From: Stomorhina lunata
Lineage: Eukaryota > Arthropoda > Insecta > Diptera > Rhiniidae
Length of the DNA: 64,000 bases
Reading direction: 5' to 3'
NCBI GenBank assembly: GCA_933228675.1
Contig: OW121745.1
Location: 2,930,575-2,994,574, forward strand
The first letter of the stretch is position 1. Every line of letters begins with the position of its first letter. The notes under the pieces were generated by a model that worked only from the letters and a program-made list of their open reading frames with translations, was not told where the DNA came from and ran no database searches. Positions 10,701 through 20,322 of this stretch are shown here, piece after piece. The position numbers and the translations under genes are program-made.

Positions 10701-11187
10701 CTTTAAGGGTGTCGTCGCCTATAATACCATCAAACGTTCCGAGACCAGGAAGTATATAAAATGTTATATTATCTTTAATACCTATTGATTCAAAAAATTT
10801 TCCCTGTACCTTCTTATCAATTTCTAATGTTCCTCCAGCTGTTTTTATGGAAACCGGTTCTTTTAGCTGAGTGCCCGTGTCACATAAATGAGAAGACACG
10901 AAATTTTTGTTAGCACCGGTGTCTATGAGGAATTTTAAGGGCACTCCAGTTTTAGTTACTATTTTTAAGTATGGAACACTGGAAGGGAGGCCTGTCTCTA
11001 TAAAATCTGGTTCATTGGCTAAAAAATCAAAAGTATCTACGAATTCGGTTCGAGAAGCTGGTTGAGGGCAAGGTTGAACAAGGTTGAGCTTCATCTCCCT
11101 AATATTAGCTTCCAAGGCTTTCACCTGAGCCAGAGTCGCATTGAGAGCTCCAGTCATTTCGAGGACTTGTTTTTGTAAAGCTTCCAT
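7765..11187 (-). CDS. Pol polyprotein (protease, RT, RNase H, integrase), intact
   Basis: This 1,140-residue frame contains, in order, a short coiled-coil-like N-terminus (1-37), an aspartic protease with DTGA (89-92), a reverse transcriptase (about 225-450) with the YIDD catalytic box (400-403), RNase H (about 550-670, TTDAS and TDHQP), and a Ty3/gypsy-type integrase. The integrase has an HHCC zinc site (H831, H835, C865, C868) and a D-D-E triad (about D898, D951, E987). This order defines the gypsy group. The proteins would copy the RNA genome and insert the DNA. The start at 11187 is the first Met of the open frame. In complete relatives pol follows gag by frameshift; here no gag precedes it, and the N-terminal 37 residues could be a gag remnant. 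No internal stop or frameshift is visible. Confidence 0.93.
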   Translation of the reverse strand: MEALQKQVLEMTGALNATLAQVKALEANIREMKLNLVQPCPQPASRTEFVDTFDFLANEPDFIETGLPSSVPYLKIVTKTGVPLKFLIDTGANKNFVSSHLCDTGTQLKEPVSIKTAGGTLEIDKKVQGKFFESIGIKDNITFYILPGLGTFDGIIGDDTLKALGAIINRENNTLTLNSGTVLPLNEKFSQEINFISQDLPQEVVPKIKKLIDKYSELFGPLEAGKMVTTTIRAEIKTTTDEAIYTKSYPYPANMRPIVEEQISELLTQNIIRPSSSPYNSPIWVVPKKPKPNGEKQYRMVIDFKRLNSVTISDTYPIPDINSTLASLGKAKYFTTLDLTSGFHQIPMKESDIHKTAFSTLNGKFEFLRLPFGLKNAPSIFQRMIDDVLKEHIGKICYVYIDDIIVYGCDVDDHLKNIETIFEKLLESQLKVNLEKTHFLQTKVSFLGYIVSEDGIRADPQKVEAIQNLAPPSTLKDLKSFLGMTSYYRKFIRDYAKVAKPLTNLTRGENAQVKANRSKKIPVTLTEEALEAFNELKILLVSSEVLAFPDFDRPFNLTTDASNYAIGAVLSQDTAGADKPIAFISRSLKTAEENYATIEKEMLAIVWALDNLRSYLYGAKKVKIFTDHQPLTYALGNQNHNAKLKRWKARIEEYNYELIYKPGKSNVVADALSRLGSNLNQVFLLSDNTITASEGDSETITANEGDDGTAHSAQQDSTDLIAHVEAPINVFKNQIIIRQGKELHSSIKPHPGVTRHHANLDQISSQSLIETLKKCLNPRCVNGIKIPECFIPLLNRVYLNHFMSYKLRITQRVVEDITNPEKVCEIIENEHKRAHRNPKENGLQILEKYYFPHMRSLIYNYTKNCEICKLNKYERQPTKPKLHPTPIPTYPCEILHVDIFEIQGFKFISCIDKFSKFAKLFHIRNRSAIHLRGKLAKVLHYFTVPRIIVSDNERGFLTPTILNFIRSLNIEFYLTPTQKSEVNGQVERFHSTLIEIYRCISMEIKNLNPKDKIYLAVDRYNNTIHSVIKKKPSDIFFNRSERFNYQELVNFRDQVNQDIRGLIEKNQKATNERLNRNRSVPISLEENQNVLIRDKQIKPKHKPLYKRHKVSKDNRVTFFTNKGRKYHKSQLKKPVLETPN

Positions 11188-12217
11188 TATTAGATTTTTA
11201 TATTCCTAACTTTTTGGACACTTCCGTAAAAAGTTTTTCAAAGGAAATATAAAATAGGAACAGATTAGTATCTAAACAAAATTTCGTAAAGTTTATAATA
11301 AAATAGAATTTAAATAATTAAGCTTTAATACGAGCACAAGGAACGAATAACACTTTTAAACAAAGAAAGGAATGGTTAAAGGTGTCTACCTGAACATCAG
11401 ATATGGTGGAAAGTTTTGAAAAGAAATTGGTTTCTAAAATGAGATAAAAAATATTTTTTATAGTTTTAGTAATTATTTTTTTTTTTTTTTAACTAAACTT
11501 GGCTCGTGATAAAAGGTTGAGATTAACAAGAATATATTTTTTTACTCAGTTTTTATTTAGTGGGAAGGTTATATATGTTGCCGTTGCATAGAAGAATCCT
11601 TCCTGCTTTGTCGTTAAATAATTTCTTAAATCTAAATTTCATTGTTACTTTAATTAATATTTTTGCAATTTTTTAAATATTGTAAATTCGTATTTTCGTA
11701 TCTTACGATTTTATTATATATTTTTGCGTTGTATTATTTTCGTTTCTTATATAATTTGAAATACTTTAGTATTTCAAGATATTTTCATATATTTCATATC
11801 CTGCAATAATTTATAATTTGCAGTATTTTTTACATTTTAAGATCTTCTTTCTTAGAGGTATTTTCATATTTTCATCTCTTTCGTATTTAAATTTTTTTGT
11901 ATATTTCTGTATTTTCATATTTTTATATATTAAATCCCTTGAGTGGAAGATTTTCCTTCCATTCTCCAAGGGTTTATCTTATAAATTATACGGTGCTGTT
12001 CATTATATTACTTTATATTATTTTATTATTTTTTTTTATAATCCCTTGAGTGGAGGATCGCGTCATCCTTTTTCGAACGGCGTTCGCCGACGTACTAAGG
12101 CACGATTTGTCTCACCCTGTGAATTTACCAACTTTGATCCTTAATTACCGGGCAAAAGGCGAGGTCTAATTCCCATTTAGTAGTGCAGGTTCTTATGTTG
12201 ACTACAACTTACAGGAT
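11188..12217. other. Gene-free 5' region of the errantivirus-like element
   Basis: The stretch is AT-rich (about 11220-12040), then has a GC-richer part with short inverted motifs (CTTGAGTGGA repeated at 11939 and 12046). No gag frame is found on the minus strand, no copy of the 5609-5975 LTR, and no primer-binding site I can name. It may be untranslated leader left after a deletion or unrelated filler. Its right edge is a Tc1 fragment. Confidence 0.55.
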
Positions 12218-12436
12218 GTCCAGACCTCAATCCCATAGAACATTTATGGGAAATTTTGGAGAGAAATGTGCGAAAATCCGGAACAAAGTACAGCTAAAAC
12301 AGGTTCTTTTGGAGGAATGGAACAAAATAAGTGCCGAAACAACAATCGGTTGAAAGCTGTATTGTTTATGTAAATAAATTTTTTTTCAAAAAAACTTAAA
12401 AACATATTGATGTGTCCTTAGTTTTGCGGTTCACTG
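12218..12436 (+). mobile_element. Right end of a Tc1 transposon 2 family copy
   Basis: It begins GTCCAGACCTCAATCCC, repeating 5391-5605 (transposase C-terminus and 3' region) with about 25 bases missing near 12345. It then continues past the point where element 2 is broken to the terminal repeat TGTGTCCTTAGTTTTGCGG...CACTG, followed by TA (12437-12438). About 190 bp of Tc1 is thus present on both sides of the errantivirus-like element, which a single clean insertion would not produce. Confidence 0.88.
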
Positions 12437-12463
12437 TATACATATATATACATATATATATCT

Positions 12464-13217
12464 TTAAGTAGAAAGAACGTAGAAGGTATATAAATCATCG
12501 AAGGTATATAAATTACTCGGCTCATTAATAGAGCCGACCCACATCTCTAACATCCACTCGCTGAGCATCTCACCTCGCATGCGGTTCCGATGTTCGGAAG
12601 TATTTCCGGACATCTTAGAGGACCACATAGGAGAAGATGCATTGGCTTCAAGACCTATTATAATCGGAATGCTACTCTCCTGGAGTAGCACTGTATCCAT
12701 ATACCTTAGATAAGGTTCTAAAGGAGCGCCAAACCTACTATAGATACTAGCCAACAGTATCCTCCCGAAACCCCCTTCTACAGAAATGCAGACCCCCATT
12801 GACTTGAACTAATAACCGTACTGTTAACGTCATAGTCATCAACAACAATTGCAGAGCCTCCCAAAAGGTCCGTAAACACTCGTATACCCCCCGGCAAACC
12901 TCTTACACCGCCATGTCTGAAACATGGCTCCTGCAGTAACGCAAAAGGAGCTAACTTAATCTTCACGTTCCGACATGAAGTCGTCAGGATATATCTCCTT
13001 GTGAACCCGCTGTTAAAGTCACTATCTTTCACAAAATTTACTGTCCCTGTAACACTCTTTATTGTTTTTAATGTCCAGCGGAGCACCAGTCCACAAGAGT
13101 CTCAAAAACAATAACAATTGCACAACACTTTAAATAACGCAACGATAATAATCTATATTTAAAATATTTTTTGCTCGACTTCCGCATACGTCTTATTACT
13201 TCAACTGTTAAACACCG
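12464..13217 (-). mobile_element. R1-clade family A fragment: 5' UTR plus endonuclease piece
   Basis: On the minus strand the 5' UTR (about 13217-13012) matches that of the third R1 element (21999-21780). It is followed by a few tens of bases of gag and then by the endonuclease, so most of gag is deleted. The endonuclease (AP type, nicks the target) shows LLQEP, SSSQWG and a GLEANA box (LDANA in relatives). One C is missing near 12795 compared with the third element, which shifts the frame, and the sequence breaks off at about 12464. It is a dead fragment, and the same structure is present in unit 2. Confidence 0.82.
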
Positions 13218-13231
13218 GTAGATGGGGACAG
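13218..13231. repeat. Shared junction motif at R1 element boundary (1)
   Basis: GTAGATGGGGACAG sits directly next to the 5' end of the family A fragment. The same 14-mer, or one with a single change, occurs at 17955 and 22000, always next to an R1 5' end. It could be target-site DNA or the extreme 5' end of the elements. Confidence 0.7.
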
Positions 13232-14133
13232 CTTATACTTCAGATTAACGTGGGTAATTGATATGTTAGCCTTACTCCACGGTGGTCTAAGCACCGGGTG
13301 AATATTTAAGTGTTTACCAACACCCCCTTACTTAGAAAATTGTCATGCATGGCAAATATGACATGCATGACACTTTGACTTTCAAGAGTACCAATTCGAA
13401 ATCATGTTATTTGGACATGATTTCCCCCTTGGTTAGGAGCGGAGACCATCTAAACTCCTGCCGGTTTATGGGTACGGCACCCGGCTGCAATGCAACTCCA
13501 CTTTCGAATGAACGATACAGGCAATATATCGCACATTCTACCCGCTTTGGGGCCAACACTAACAGTCAGGCTGGAGATAGTATCCAGGGGCTTTCTGACT
13601 CCCGCGGTACCAGACAATCTCCGGTGATACTCGTAGCCCTAAAACGACTACTAACAGTTGAGCCCCAAACGGCCCAGGGACTTCTGCCCTAAACCCCCAA
13701 AATACCAAATGACACCCCTAAATGCCAACAAAACAAACATTAAACAAAAGAAAAAAACAAAAATAAAACAACAATTGACAAACACAACAGTAAACAGTCC
13801 TCACGGATGACTTAATGTCCGCACCAACGGCACCAGCATTAACATGAACGAACGAATGACAAGACATTAACAAGTCTTCCTCACGGAAGAGCAGTAGGCC
13901 ACAAAAATGACACCAGCAAAACATAAATGTTCAACACAAACAGCAGAACAACATATCGTAAATACAACAAAAAATAGAAACCAGTTCAGCGAAAGGTGAG
14001 ATAATTGAAAATGGAAGGGACGATGGCAGCAGCAACAGCAGCTGCCAGCAGCCATATCCATATCCGCTAGCCCGGATCAGCCAAATGTCAGCAGAAAGCA
14101 CCATTACTAATGGATGCGTTTAAATTGCTTCTA
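13232..14133 (-). other. 3' UTR and 3' flank of the R1 family B element
   Basis: No gene is present. The part 13305-13692 is closely similar to 18045-18462, the 3' UTR of the next R1 element, so the two families share 3' UTR sequence. The part 13693-14133 (A-rich, then GC-richer) has no counterpart in the next element. Confidence 0.7.
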
Positions 14134-15759
14134 CTAGCGTCCTAACCTTCTCCTATTGAATACGCATCTAGCGTATTCACCCAGCCTAGCAAAGGTCCGA
14201 CTGTCCTCTAAAGCCCTACTAAAGTCCCAGTCAGTCTCCCCAGTCCGATAAACACCCATCCTATCTAAATCCCTAATGTCATCGTAAAGTGGGCAATCAG
14301 TCAGTATATGCCGCACGTCCTCTAGTCCCCACCCGCACCCACAGTTCGAAGTGTCAGACAAACCTCTCTTATGCAGGAATGCATTAAGAGAGCCATGTCC
14401 CGTCAGTAAAAAGCCCAAACTCAAACCGAAGCTAAAGTCTGGGTGTTCCCGTACAAAAGTCACGTCCCGTATGAAATCATACGTTACCCTACCCTTGTCA
14501 CTCTTAGTCCATCTTGTCCTCCACCTAGAAATATCAGACTCCCTGATGAGCTCGCAATTAACGACTCTATCACCAACCAAATCTCCAGCAGAAATCCAAT
14601 CATGTTCAAGAAGTTTTAGCCCTTTCTTGACTTTGAAAGTGATAGCACGATGCATCACTTCTAAATCAAGAGGAACTACACCTAGCAGAACCTGAATTGC
14701 ATCAGTCGAAACCGTTCGACACACAGGCATACAACCTAGCAACGCAATCCTTTGTATAGATAAGACCTTGTCTCTGCCATTAGCACGCAATACCACTTCG
14801 TACCACACAGAGGCACCAAATGCCGCACAAGCGACAAATAGCCCCTCATATATGATACGGGTGACACGTCTGCTAAGGCCCCAGTCACTTCTAAGGATTC
14901 GCCTAACACCAGCTACAACAACTGACAGCTTATCCCTCAAATAAGAGAGATGAACTAAAAAGTTCATCCTTACACCCATCATTATTCCCAAATATTTGAC
15001 CTTGGACACATATCTGAGACTAACGCCGCCAGATCGAATGAGCGGGTGACGATTCCGCTATAAGCTACCCTTGAGCAGCATTATCACGGTCTTGTCCATC
15101 GCAACCTCCACACCAACACGATTGTCCCACTCACATACGTAGCGCATAACTTCCTCACCCTTAGCTTCAATGTCAGCACGAGACTGAGCTTCCACAAGGA
15201 TAAGCAAATCATCCGCTCCTCCAAATAGCTAGTTCCCGAAACCCCACTGCATCTAACCTACACGGAACACTAGACCAGGATAAGTAATCAAAGGCACCCT
15301 TAAAGTTTACAAAAATGCCTAGCACATATTTGGCAGTTGACTCACCAACACGACATCTTCAACAGACTTGCCTTCCTAAAAGCCAAACTGAAACTCAACA
15401 GCCCCCTGACTGGTGCACTCCTTAAGCCGAAACACCATAATTCTCTCCAGTACTTTTCCAAGTACCGGAAGAAGGCTGATGCCCCTATAAGAGCGAGGAT
15501 TACTCCTTACTTTATCATGAGACTTAAGGAGCATAACAACCCGAGCACACTTCCAAACCTCAGGAAAGTAGCCCTCACTAATGCACTTCCCAAAGATTGA
15601 CTCCAGGTATTCCGGTACGGCCTTCCAGATGCTTTTACACATCTCTCCAGTCATACCATCAATACCAGGAGACTTTCTGCTTTTGACTCGATAAATGCAA
15701 TCCATCACTTCGACTCTCTCCAAGGCTGGGGGCTCAACTGTATCCAAACCGTAACCCAA
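14134..15759 (-). pseudogene. R1-type reverse transcriptase with C-terminal zinc motif
   Basis: It is a non-LTR reverse transcriptase that would copy element RNA at the nicked target. The 15376-15759 frame has the N-terminal RT motifs (SRKSPGIDGM, WKCARVVMLLKS, YRGISLLPVLGKVLERI). The catalytic ADD box is read near 15205 (AADD in unit 2, GADD here). A deletion between GFREL and this box has removed part of the palm. The 14134-15009 frame (291 residues) is the thumb/C-terminal region with a Cys-His motif (NCGCGW...H...C) typical of R1 and related elements. Frames change several times. A 19-base segment present in unit 2 (about 52728-52746) is absent here. Confidence 0.82.
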
Positions 15760-16477
15760 GGATCATCCCTATAGTCCTGTACAAAACTCCTCCACTGGTC
15801 CCCTTTAACCCGAACAAACCTGTCCTTGTATATCTTAAGGCCAATAAAATACTCAGCTTTGCGTGGGTTCAAATCATCTGAGGCAGATGTCCTAGCCCAT
15901 TGTAAACGTTTCCTCAGGCGTCGAAACTCCTGCCTCATCTGATTCAACTCGTAAGTCCACCATTTAAGACGACGCAACTTCACACTACGACGAGTGCCAA
16001 GTAAATCGTCATTAATGGTGCACATCCACTGATCTATTTTACTGACCTGGTTATCTATCGTCAGTACCCTAAAGTCAGCTAATGGTACCTCTGAAGCCAC
16101 CTCCCTAAACCTGTCTGTGTACAGGTCCCAGTTAATGTCACGATCCTTCCAAACCCTGTATCGTTTAATCTCCCCAGTACTCAGTCGTCCATTAGAAACC
16201 ACAATCTCAATAAGATTGTGACCGCTTACCCCCCAGTCACTACACACCCTCCACCTGTATAATTCTCGTAAGAAGAAGCATTGCTGCCCATCTTAGAGAA
16301 CCATACACGAAAGCATGCATTTGCGTCTAGGCCTAGGATTACTGGAATACTACTCGCTAGTAGTAGTACCGAATCCATGTAACTTAAGTACGGCTCAAGG
16401 TCCTGCCCATACCTACAATAGATGATAGCCAGAAAATCTTCCCAAACCGCCCTTCTGCAGATATGCAGACCCCCCAC
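15705..16477 (-). pseudogene. R1-type endonuclease, N-terminus deleted
   Basis: It is the AP-endonuclease part of ORF2, which nicks the insertion site. Visible boxes are the LDANA region (in GLDANACFRVW) and SDWGVSGHNL, which carries the catalytic Ser-Asp-His type motif, followed by the basic linker to RT (KLRRLKWWTYELN). The N-terminal part (LLQEP box) is missing; the sequence begins directly at the SSSQWG-like region after the gag deletion junction near 16487. Frame breaks are present. Confidence 0.8.
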
Positions 16478-16487
16478 TGACTACTAC

Positions 16488-17487
16488 TCACTCAAAGCAT
16501 CTATAGCAGCTGGGAATAGCATCCTGGGCTCGTAAAGCAAAACTAAACCACTTAATGTAGCACCGGCCACTGTCCAGCAAATTCTGCATGACCTCGCTAC
16601 TACCCTCCAGCACAATATTTACAGCAGTACCAGCCGGTTTCCATGGTCCAGTTACCAGACGCACCTTTTTACGGAAATCCTCAGGAGACATCGTACTCTT
16701 AAAGTTCCACGAGTACAGCTCCTCCATAAACTCGTCCGGAGTAATCTCCGGGTGCACTCTCTGCACCATTACTTTCGGCCCAAGCTTGTCAATAGCTGAC
16801 ACCTCAAGCTCTACCTCGCTAAACTTGGCATTCGTCGCCAGCTTCTCTCGTTCTGCCACTGATGCTGTTCTTATTACCGCTCCTCCGGACTTAATAGGCC
16901 GCATTTCATGTACCCGCACTTCTAGTGTCGGGTCAACCTCCGTCACAACCTTCTCCATCTCACAATCGACCAGGTCTCTACCGGCCTGGGAACAGCCAGC
17001 ACCGGAAGAGCTGAAGGCGACGGCACCTTGACAGGTCTTTCAGCAGCTGGCATCATGCCGACGGTAGGCGGCATCATAGGCGGTGGCATGGACACCCCGT
17101 TTACTTCATTTCCTTCAACAGGAGGCAAGATCGGCGCCTTGGATGCCAATTTGCCCCTAACTTCTCATACACCTCCAGCTTTCCCTTCAATTTTTTGTTC
17201 TCCGCTACCAAGTTCATTATAATCTCCTCGTAACGGCTTGTAGTCTCCAAAACCGTCCGAGAAAAATGCGATGGTACCTCATCCACCATAACCACATCAA
17301 GCATTTTGGCAGCCATACTCTTCATGTAACCTAAGACCGTCTTAGGCTTATCGTCACTCAGCTTAAAATTAAAACCGAAACCAGCTGCAACTGCAGCTGA
17401 AACGCCAGAATTAGCAGCAACTTCGGCATCGTCTCCCTCAATAGAACTAATAATCGACTCACTAGAGGTTTCTTCCATCTCCTTCAC
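16488..17487 (-). pseudogene. R1-type gag-like ORF1, truncated at first zinc knuckle
   Basis: ORF1 would bind element RNA and direct it to the target. Three overlapping pieces in two frames (17101-17487, 16943-17149, 16488-16958) give an acidic N-terminus, a charged heptad-like stretch (NLVAENKKLKGKLEVYEKL), a Pro/Ala-rich linker, and the conserved gag core (VRVHEMRPIKSGGAVIRT; DKLGPKVMVQRVHPEITPDEF). It ends in the start of a zinc knuckle (CYRCFE) and then stops, whereas the family A gag has three knuckles. The missing part is the deletion that also removes the endonuclease N-terminus. Confidence 0.8.
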
Positions 17488-17954
17488 CTTAGACTTCTTT
17501 TCTTCGGTTTCATCCTAATCCGTAGCTCTCGGATACCAAACAACTTCGTGTTTCCTCTCCATTTTCTCCTCAACTACGGTGTCGCAAGTCGTCGTCGCTT
17601 TACTTCTGTTGCTACTCATAGTAACAACAGCTAAACAGCGATTTTACTGTTGTCAACACTCAACAAAATAGGGTGTTTCAGCAAAACTCACCAAAAACAG
17701 GATAACTCGAATAAAATTAATGTAGCCGAGACATAAACCACTTAGCAATTACACAGGGTGACTCAAAATTATAAATATTTCTGGTATCCTTTCACCGATC
17801 TTAAAGATTTTTACATCCACGTGTAGATACCACTTTAACGCACAAAATGATATCTTATCACACTTTTCGCACTTTATTTACGCTTTTAAATCACGATTCA
17901 TCCGCACTGATATTAAACACAACTATTCACTTACAATGTTGACAACTGAATGAG
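17488..17954 (-). other. 5' UTR of the R1 family B element
   Basis: Gene-free sequence between the gag start and the junction motif at 17955. It differs from the family A 5' UTR. Unit 2 has lost its distal part in a 383-base deletion. Confidence 0.6.
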
Positions 17955-17968
17955 GTAGATGGGGACAG
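17955..17968. repeat. Shared junction motif at R1 element boundary (2)
   Basis: The same 14-mer as at 13218, next to the 5' end of the family B element. The following bases (to about 18000) also match those after 22013. Confidence 0.7.
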
Positions 17969-18548
17969 ATTTGAATTTGATTAATGTAAGTACCTGCCAT
18001 GACGGCTTTACCTTACAGTGAACAAATCACGAAGTGGATATTTTAAGTGTTTACCAACACCCCCTTACTTAAAAAATTGTCATGCATGTTATATGTGACA
18101 TTTCAGAGTACCAATTCGGAAACATGTTGTTTGGACATGATTCCCCCCTTGGTTAGGAGCGGAGAACTATCTAAACTCCTGCCGGTCTATGGGTACGGCA
18201 CCCGGCTGCAATGCAACTCCACATTCGAATGAACGATACAGGCAATGTATCGCCCACTCTACCCGCTTTGGGTAATAAACCACAGCCCCCGCGATGCTCC
18301 ACAAAAGGGCCAACAACCACTAGTCAGGCTGGAGGTAATATCCAGAGGCTTCCTGACTCCCGCGGTACCAGACAATCTCCGGTGGGATTCGTAGTCCAAA
18401 AAATTGGAACTACTAACAGTTGAGCCCCAAACGGCCCAGGGACTGCTGCCCTAACCCCCAGTAAGCCCTACTAGGCACATACACAAACAAGACAACACAA
18501 AACAAGGCGGATAAACTGACTAGCTGGAGTCAGTCGCAACAGACACCG

Positions 18549-19239
18549 CTATGGCATCTCCCACCTAGTCCTTGAAAGCCCTCCCGCCGCTGAAGTAACT
18601 ACTCCATAAATGAAGTTCGCGAAAGCCAACACTATGAAGCCTGTCGAGAACTCCATCCCACGAGAGATAATCAAACGCACCCTTAAAATCGACAAATAAG
18701 CCAAGGACATACTTGCCAGAAGAGTCACTAACACATCGCTTAACATGCATCCACGCATCTTCTACGGATCTCCCCTCCTTAAATCCAAACTGGAACTCAG
18801 AAGGTGTCTCATTGATGTCCTAATTTAGTCGCGTCACCATTATCCTCTAGAGTACTTTTCCAAGTACTGGGAGGAGACTGATGCCCCGATAAGAGCGAAG
18901 ATTACTCCTAACTCTTTCGGGAGACTTCAGAAGAACAACAATTTTGGCACACTTCCAAGCATTAGGAAAATAGCCCTCACTCAGACACTTCCCAAAGACT
19001 GACTCCAAGTATTCAGGTATGACCTTAAAGATGCTTTTACACATCTCTCTAGTCATACCATCAATACCTGGCGATTTTCTACTTCTAACGCGATTAATAC
19101 TGTCTGTAATTTCCGATCTTTCCAAGACCGGAGATTGAATCACCTCCCCAATTAGGGGTGAACGATCAACTGATTCCGCCCTAGGAAAGAAAACCCCCAG
19201 CAGTATGTCCATGCATTCCTTCCAAGTAGACAATGTCAA
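18549..19239 (-). pseudogene. R1-type reverse transcriptase, N-terminal half
   Basis: Motifs are SRKSPGIDGM, WKCAKIVVLLKSPERV, YRGISLLPVLGKVL and then, after a stop and frame change near 18820, VDFKGAFDYLSWDGVLDRL (the RT motif with the first catalytic Asp). The frame ends after GGRAFKD with no Asp-Asp box, so it is catalytically dead. Confidence 0.82.
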
Positions 19240-19581
19240 GACACATCAGTTCGGTTCTTCTTACCCCTGCGGATGCGGTAAACCTCACCCCAGGGGTCAT
19301 CCCTATTGTCCCGTACTAAGCTCCTCCATTCGTCCTCTTTTACCTTACCTATTCTGTTCTTGTACGTTCTTAGGTTGGTCAAATATTGGTACGTCTGGCT
19401 CTCTGGAATTCCTTCCTGAGACGCCTGACGGACCTACGCATCGTATCCAGCTCGCTAGTCCACCATTTGACCCTACTTGGCCTTAGTCTTCGACTACGAC
19501 CAAGTACAGCATCATTGACCGTGCAAAGCTACTGATCAATTTTGCTAACCTGGTCATTTATCGTCAGTTGCCTAAAGTCTT

Positions 19582-20321
19582 CTATTGGAAACATCCATGT
19601 TTCCGCCCTAAAACTTCCTGGTAATAGTCCCAGTTCGCATTATGTAAACGCCACCTCCTAGGAGATAGTACAGTCTGCCAAGTTCGTCTTTGATAAGAGA
19701 ACACAATCTCAATGAGATTATGATCACTTATCCCCCAATCGTCACACACCCTCCACCTAAAGTCGAAAGCTGTCATTGCTACCCCATTTGCAGCCGTCAC
19801 GTCAATGTCACTGACGCCCATAGGACCATCGAAGGTATATAAATCACTCGGCTCATTAATAGAGCCGACCCCCGTTCGGAAGTATTTCCGGACATCTTAG
19901 AGAACCACATAGGAGAAGATGCATTGGCGTCAAGACCCAGGATAATCGGAATGCTACTCTCCTGGAGTAGCACCGTATCCATATACCTTAGATAGAGTTC
20001 TAAAGGAGCGCCAAACCTTCAATAGATACTAGCCAACAGTATCCTCCCGAAACCCCCTTCTACAGAAATACAGACCCCCCATTGACTTGAACTAATAACC
20101 GTACTGTTAAAGTCATAGTCATCAACAACAATTTCAGAGCCTCCCAAAAGGTCCGTTAACACTCGCATACCCCCCGGCAAACCTCTAACACCACCATGCC
20201 TGAAACATGGCTCCTGCAGTAACGCAAAAGGAGCTCTTCGTCGACGCATCGCCTGCCAAAACTTACAAGTGGCCTCATACGACCTCTGGCAATTAAATTG
20301 ATGAATTGTTATCTCCTCCAT
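19582..20321 (-). pseudogene. R1-type AP endonuclease, nearly full length but frame-broken
   Basis: It begins at ATG 20321 with the endonuclease N-terminus (ITIHQFNCQRS), followed by the LLQEP catalytic Glu box, SSSQWGVCISVEGG, GLDANASSPMW and, after frame changes near 20020 and 19810, DWGISDHNLIEI (Asp-His box). In R1-clade elements this domain sets target specificity. Confidence 0.82.
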
Positions 20322-20322
20322 T

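Larger units (their letters stand above)
5609..12217 (-). mobile_element. Errantivirus-like LTR element, 5' truncated and gag-less (unit 1)
   Basis: Read on the minus strand, the element has about 1 kb without long frames, then pol, env, a polypurine tract and one LTR. The gene order and an env with a furin-type site and membrane anchor match insect errantiviruses (the gypsy group of Metaviridae). No gag frame exists upstream of pol, and I find no second LTR between 11188 and 12217. Instead the sequence passes directly into Tc1 DNA. The element sits inside Tc1 element 2. It is probably immobile on its own, although pol and env remain open. Confidence 0.85.
13218..17954 (-). mobile_element. 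R1-clade family B element, internally deleted (unit 1)
   Basis: Read leftward it has a 5' UTR (about 17954-17488), gag, endonuclease, reverse transcriptase, C-terminal zinc region and a long 3' UTR (14133 to about 13300). Order, gag with Cys motifs and an AP endonuclease place it in the R1 clade of non-LTR elements. Two deletions are visible: one joins gag within the first zinc knuckle to mid-endonuclease, and one removes part of the RT just before its Asp-Asp box. It abuts element A on its 3' side and the third R1 element on its 5' side, head to tail. Confidence 0.85.
353..19054. repeat. Segmental duplication, unit 1
   Basis: This block recurs nearly base for base at 24422-24508 plus 37746-56061, in the same order and orientation. 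Differences are small: indels in A/T runs and microsatellites, a 9-base indel near 14966/52346, a 19-base segment near 15346 present only in unit 2, a 383-base deletion in unit 2 (unit 1 17800-18182), and scattered substitutions. Env is identical in both. Offsets grow from 24,069 before the unit 2 insertion to about 37,382 through the LTR element. The left edge is an LTR end, and the right edge is where unit 2 meets a hAT-like terminus. Confidence 0.95.

Noticed and set aside
11818..12144. 108-codon plus-strand frame in the 5' region of the LTR element
   Set aside because: Phe/Tyr/Ile-rich from AT-rich DNA, with no motif, and antisense to the element.
16588..17031. 147-codon plus-strand frame opposite R1 gag
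   Set aside because: It is the antisense shadow of the gag frame; Ser/Thr-rich with no motif.
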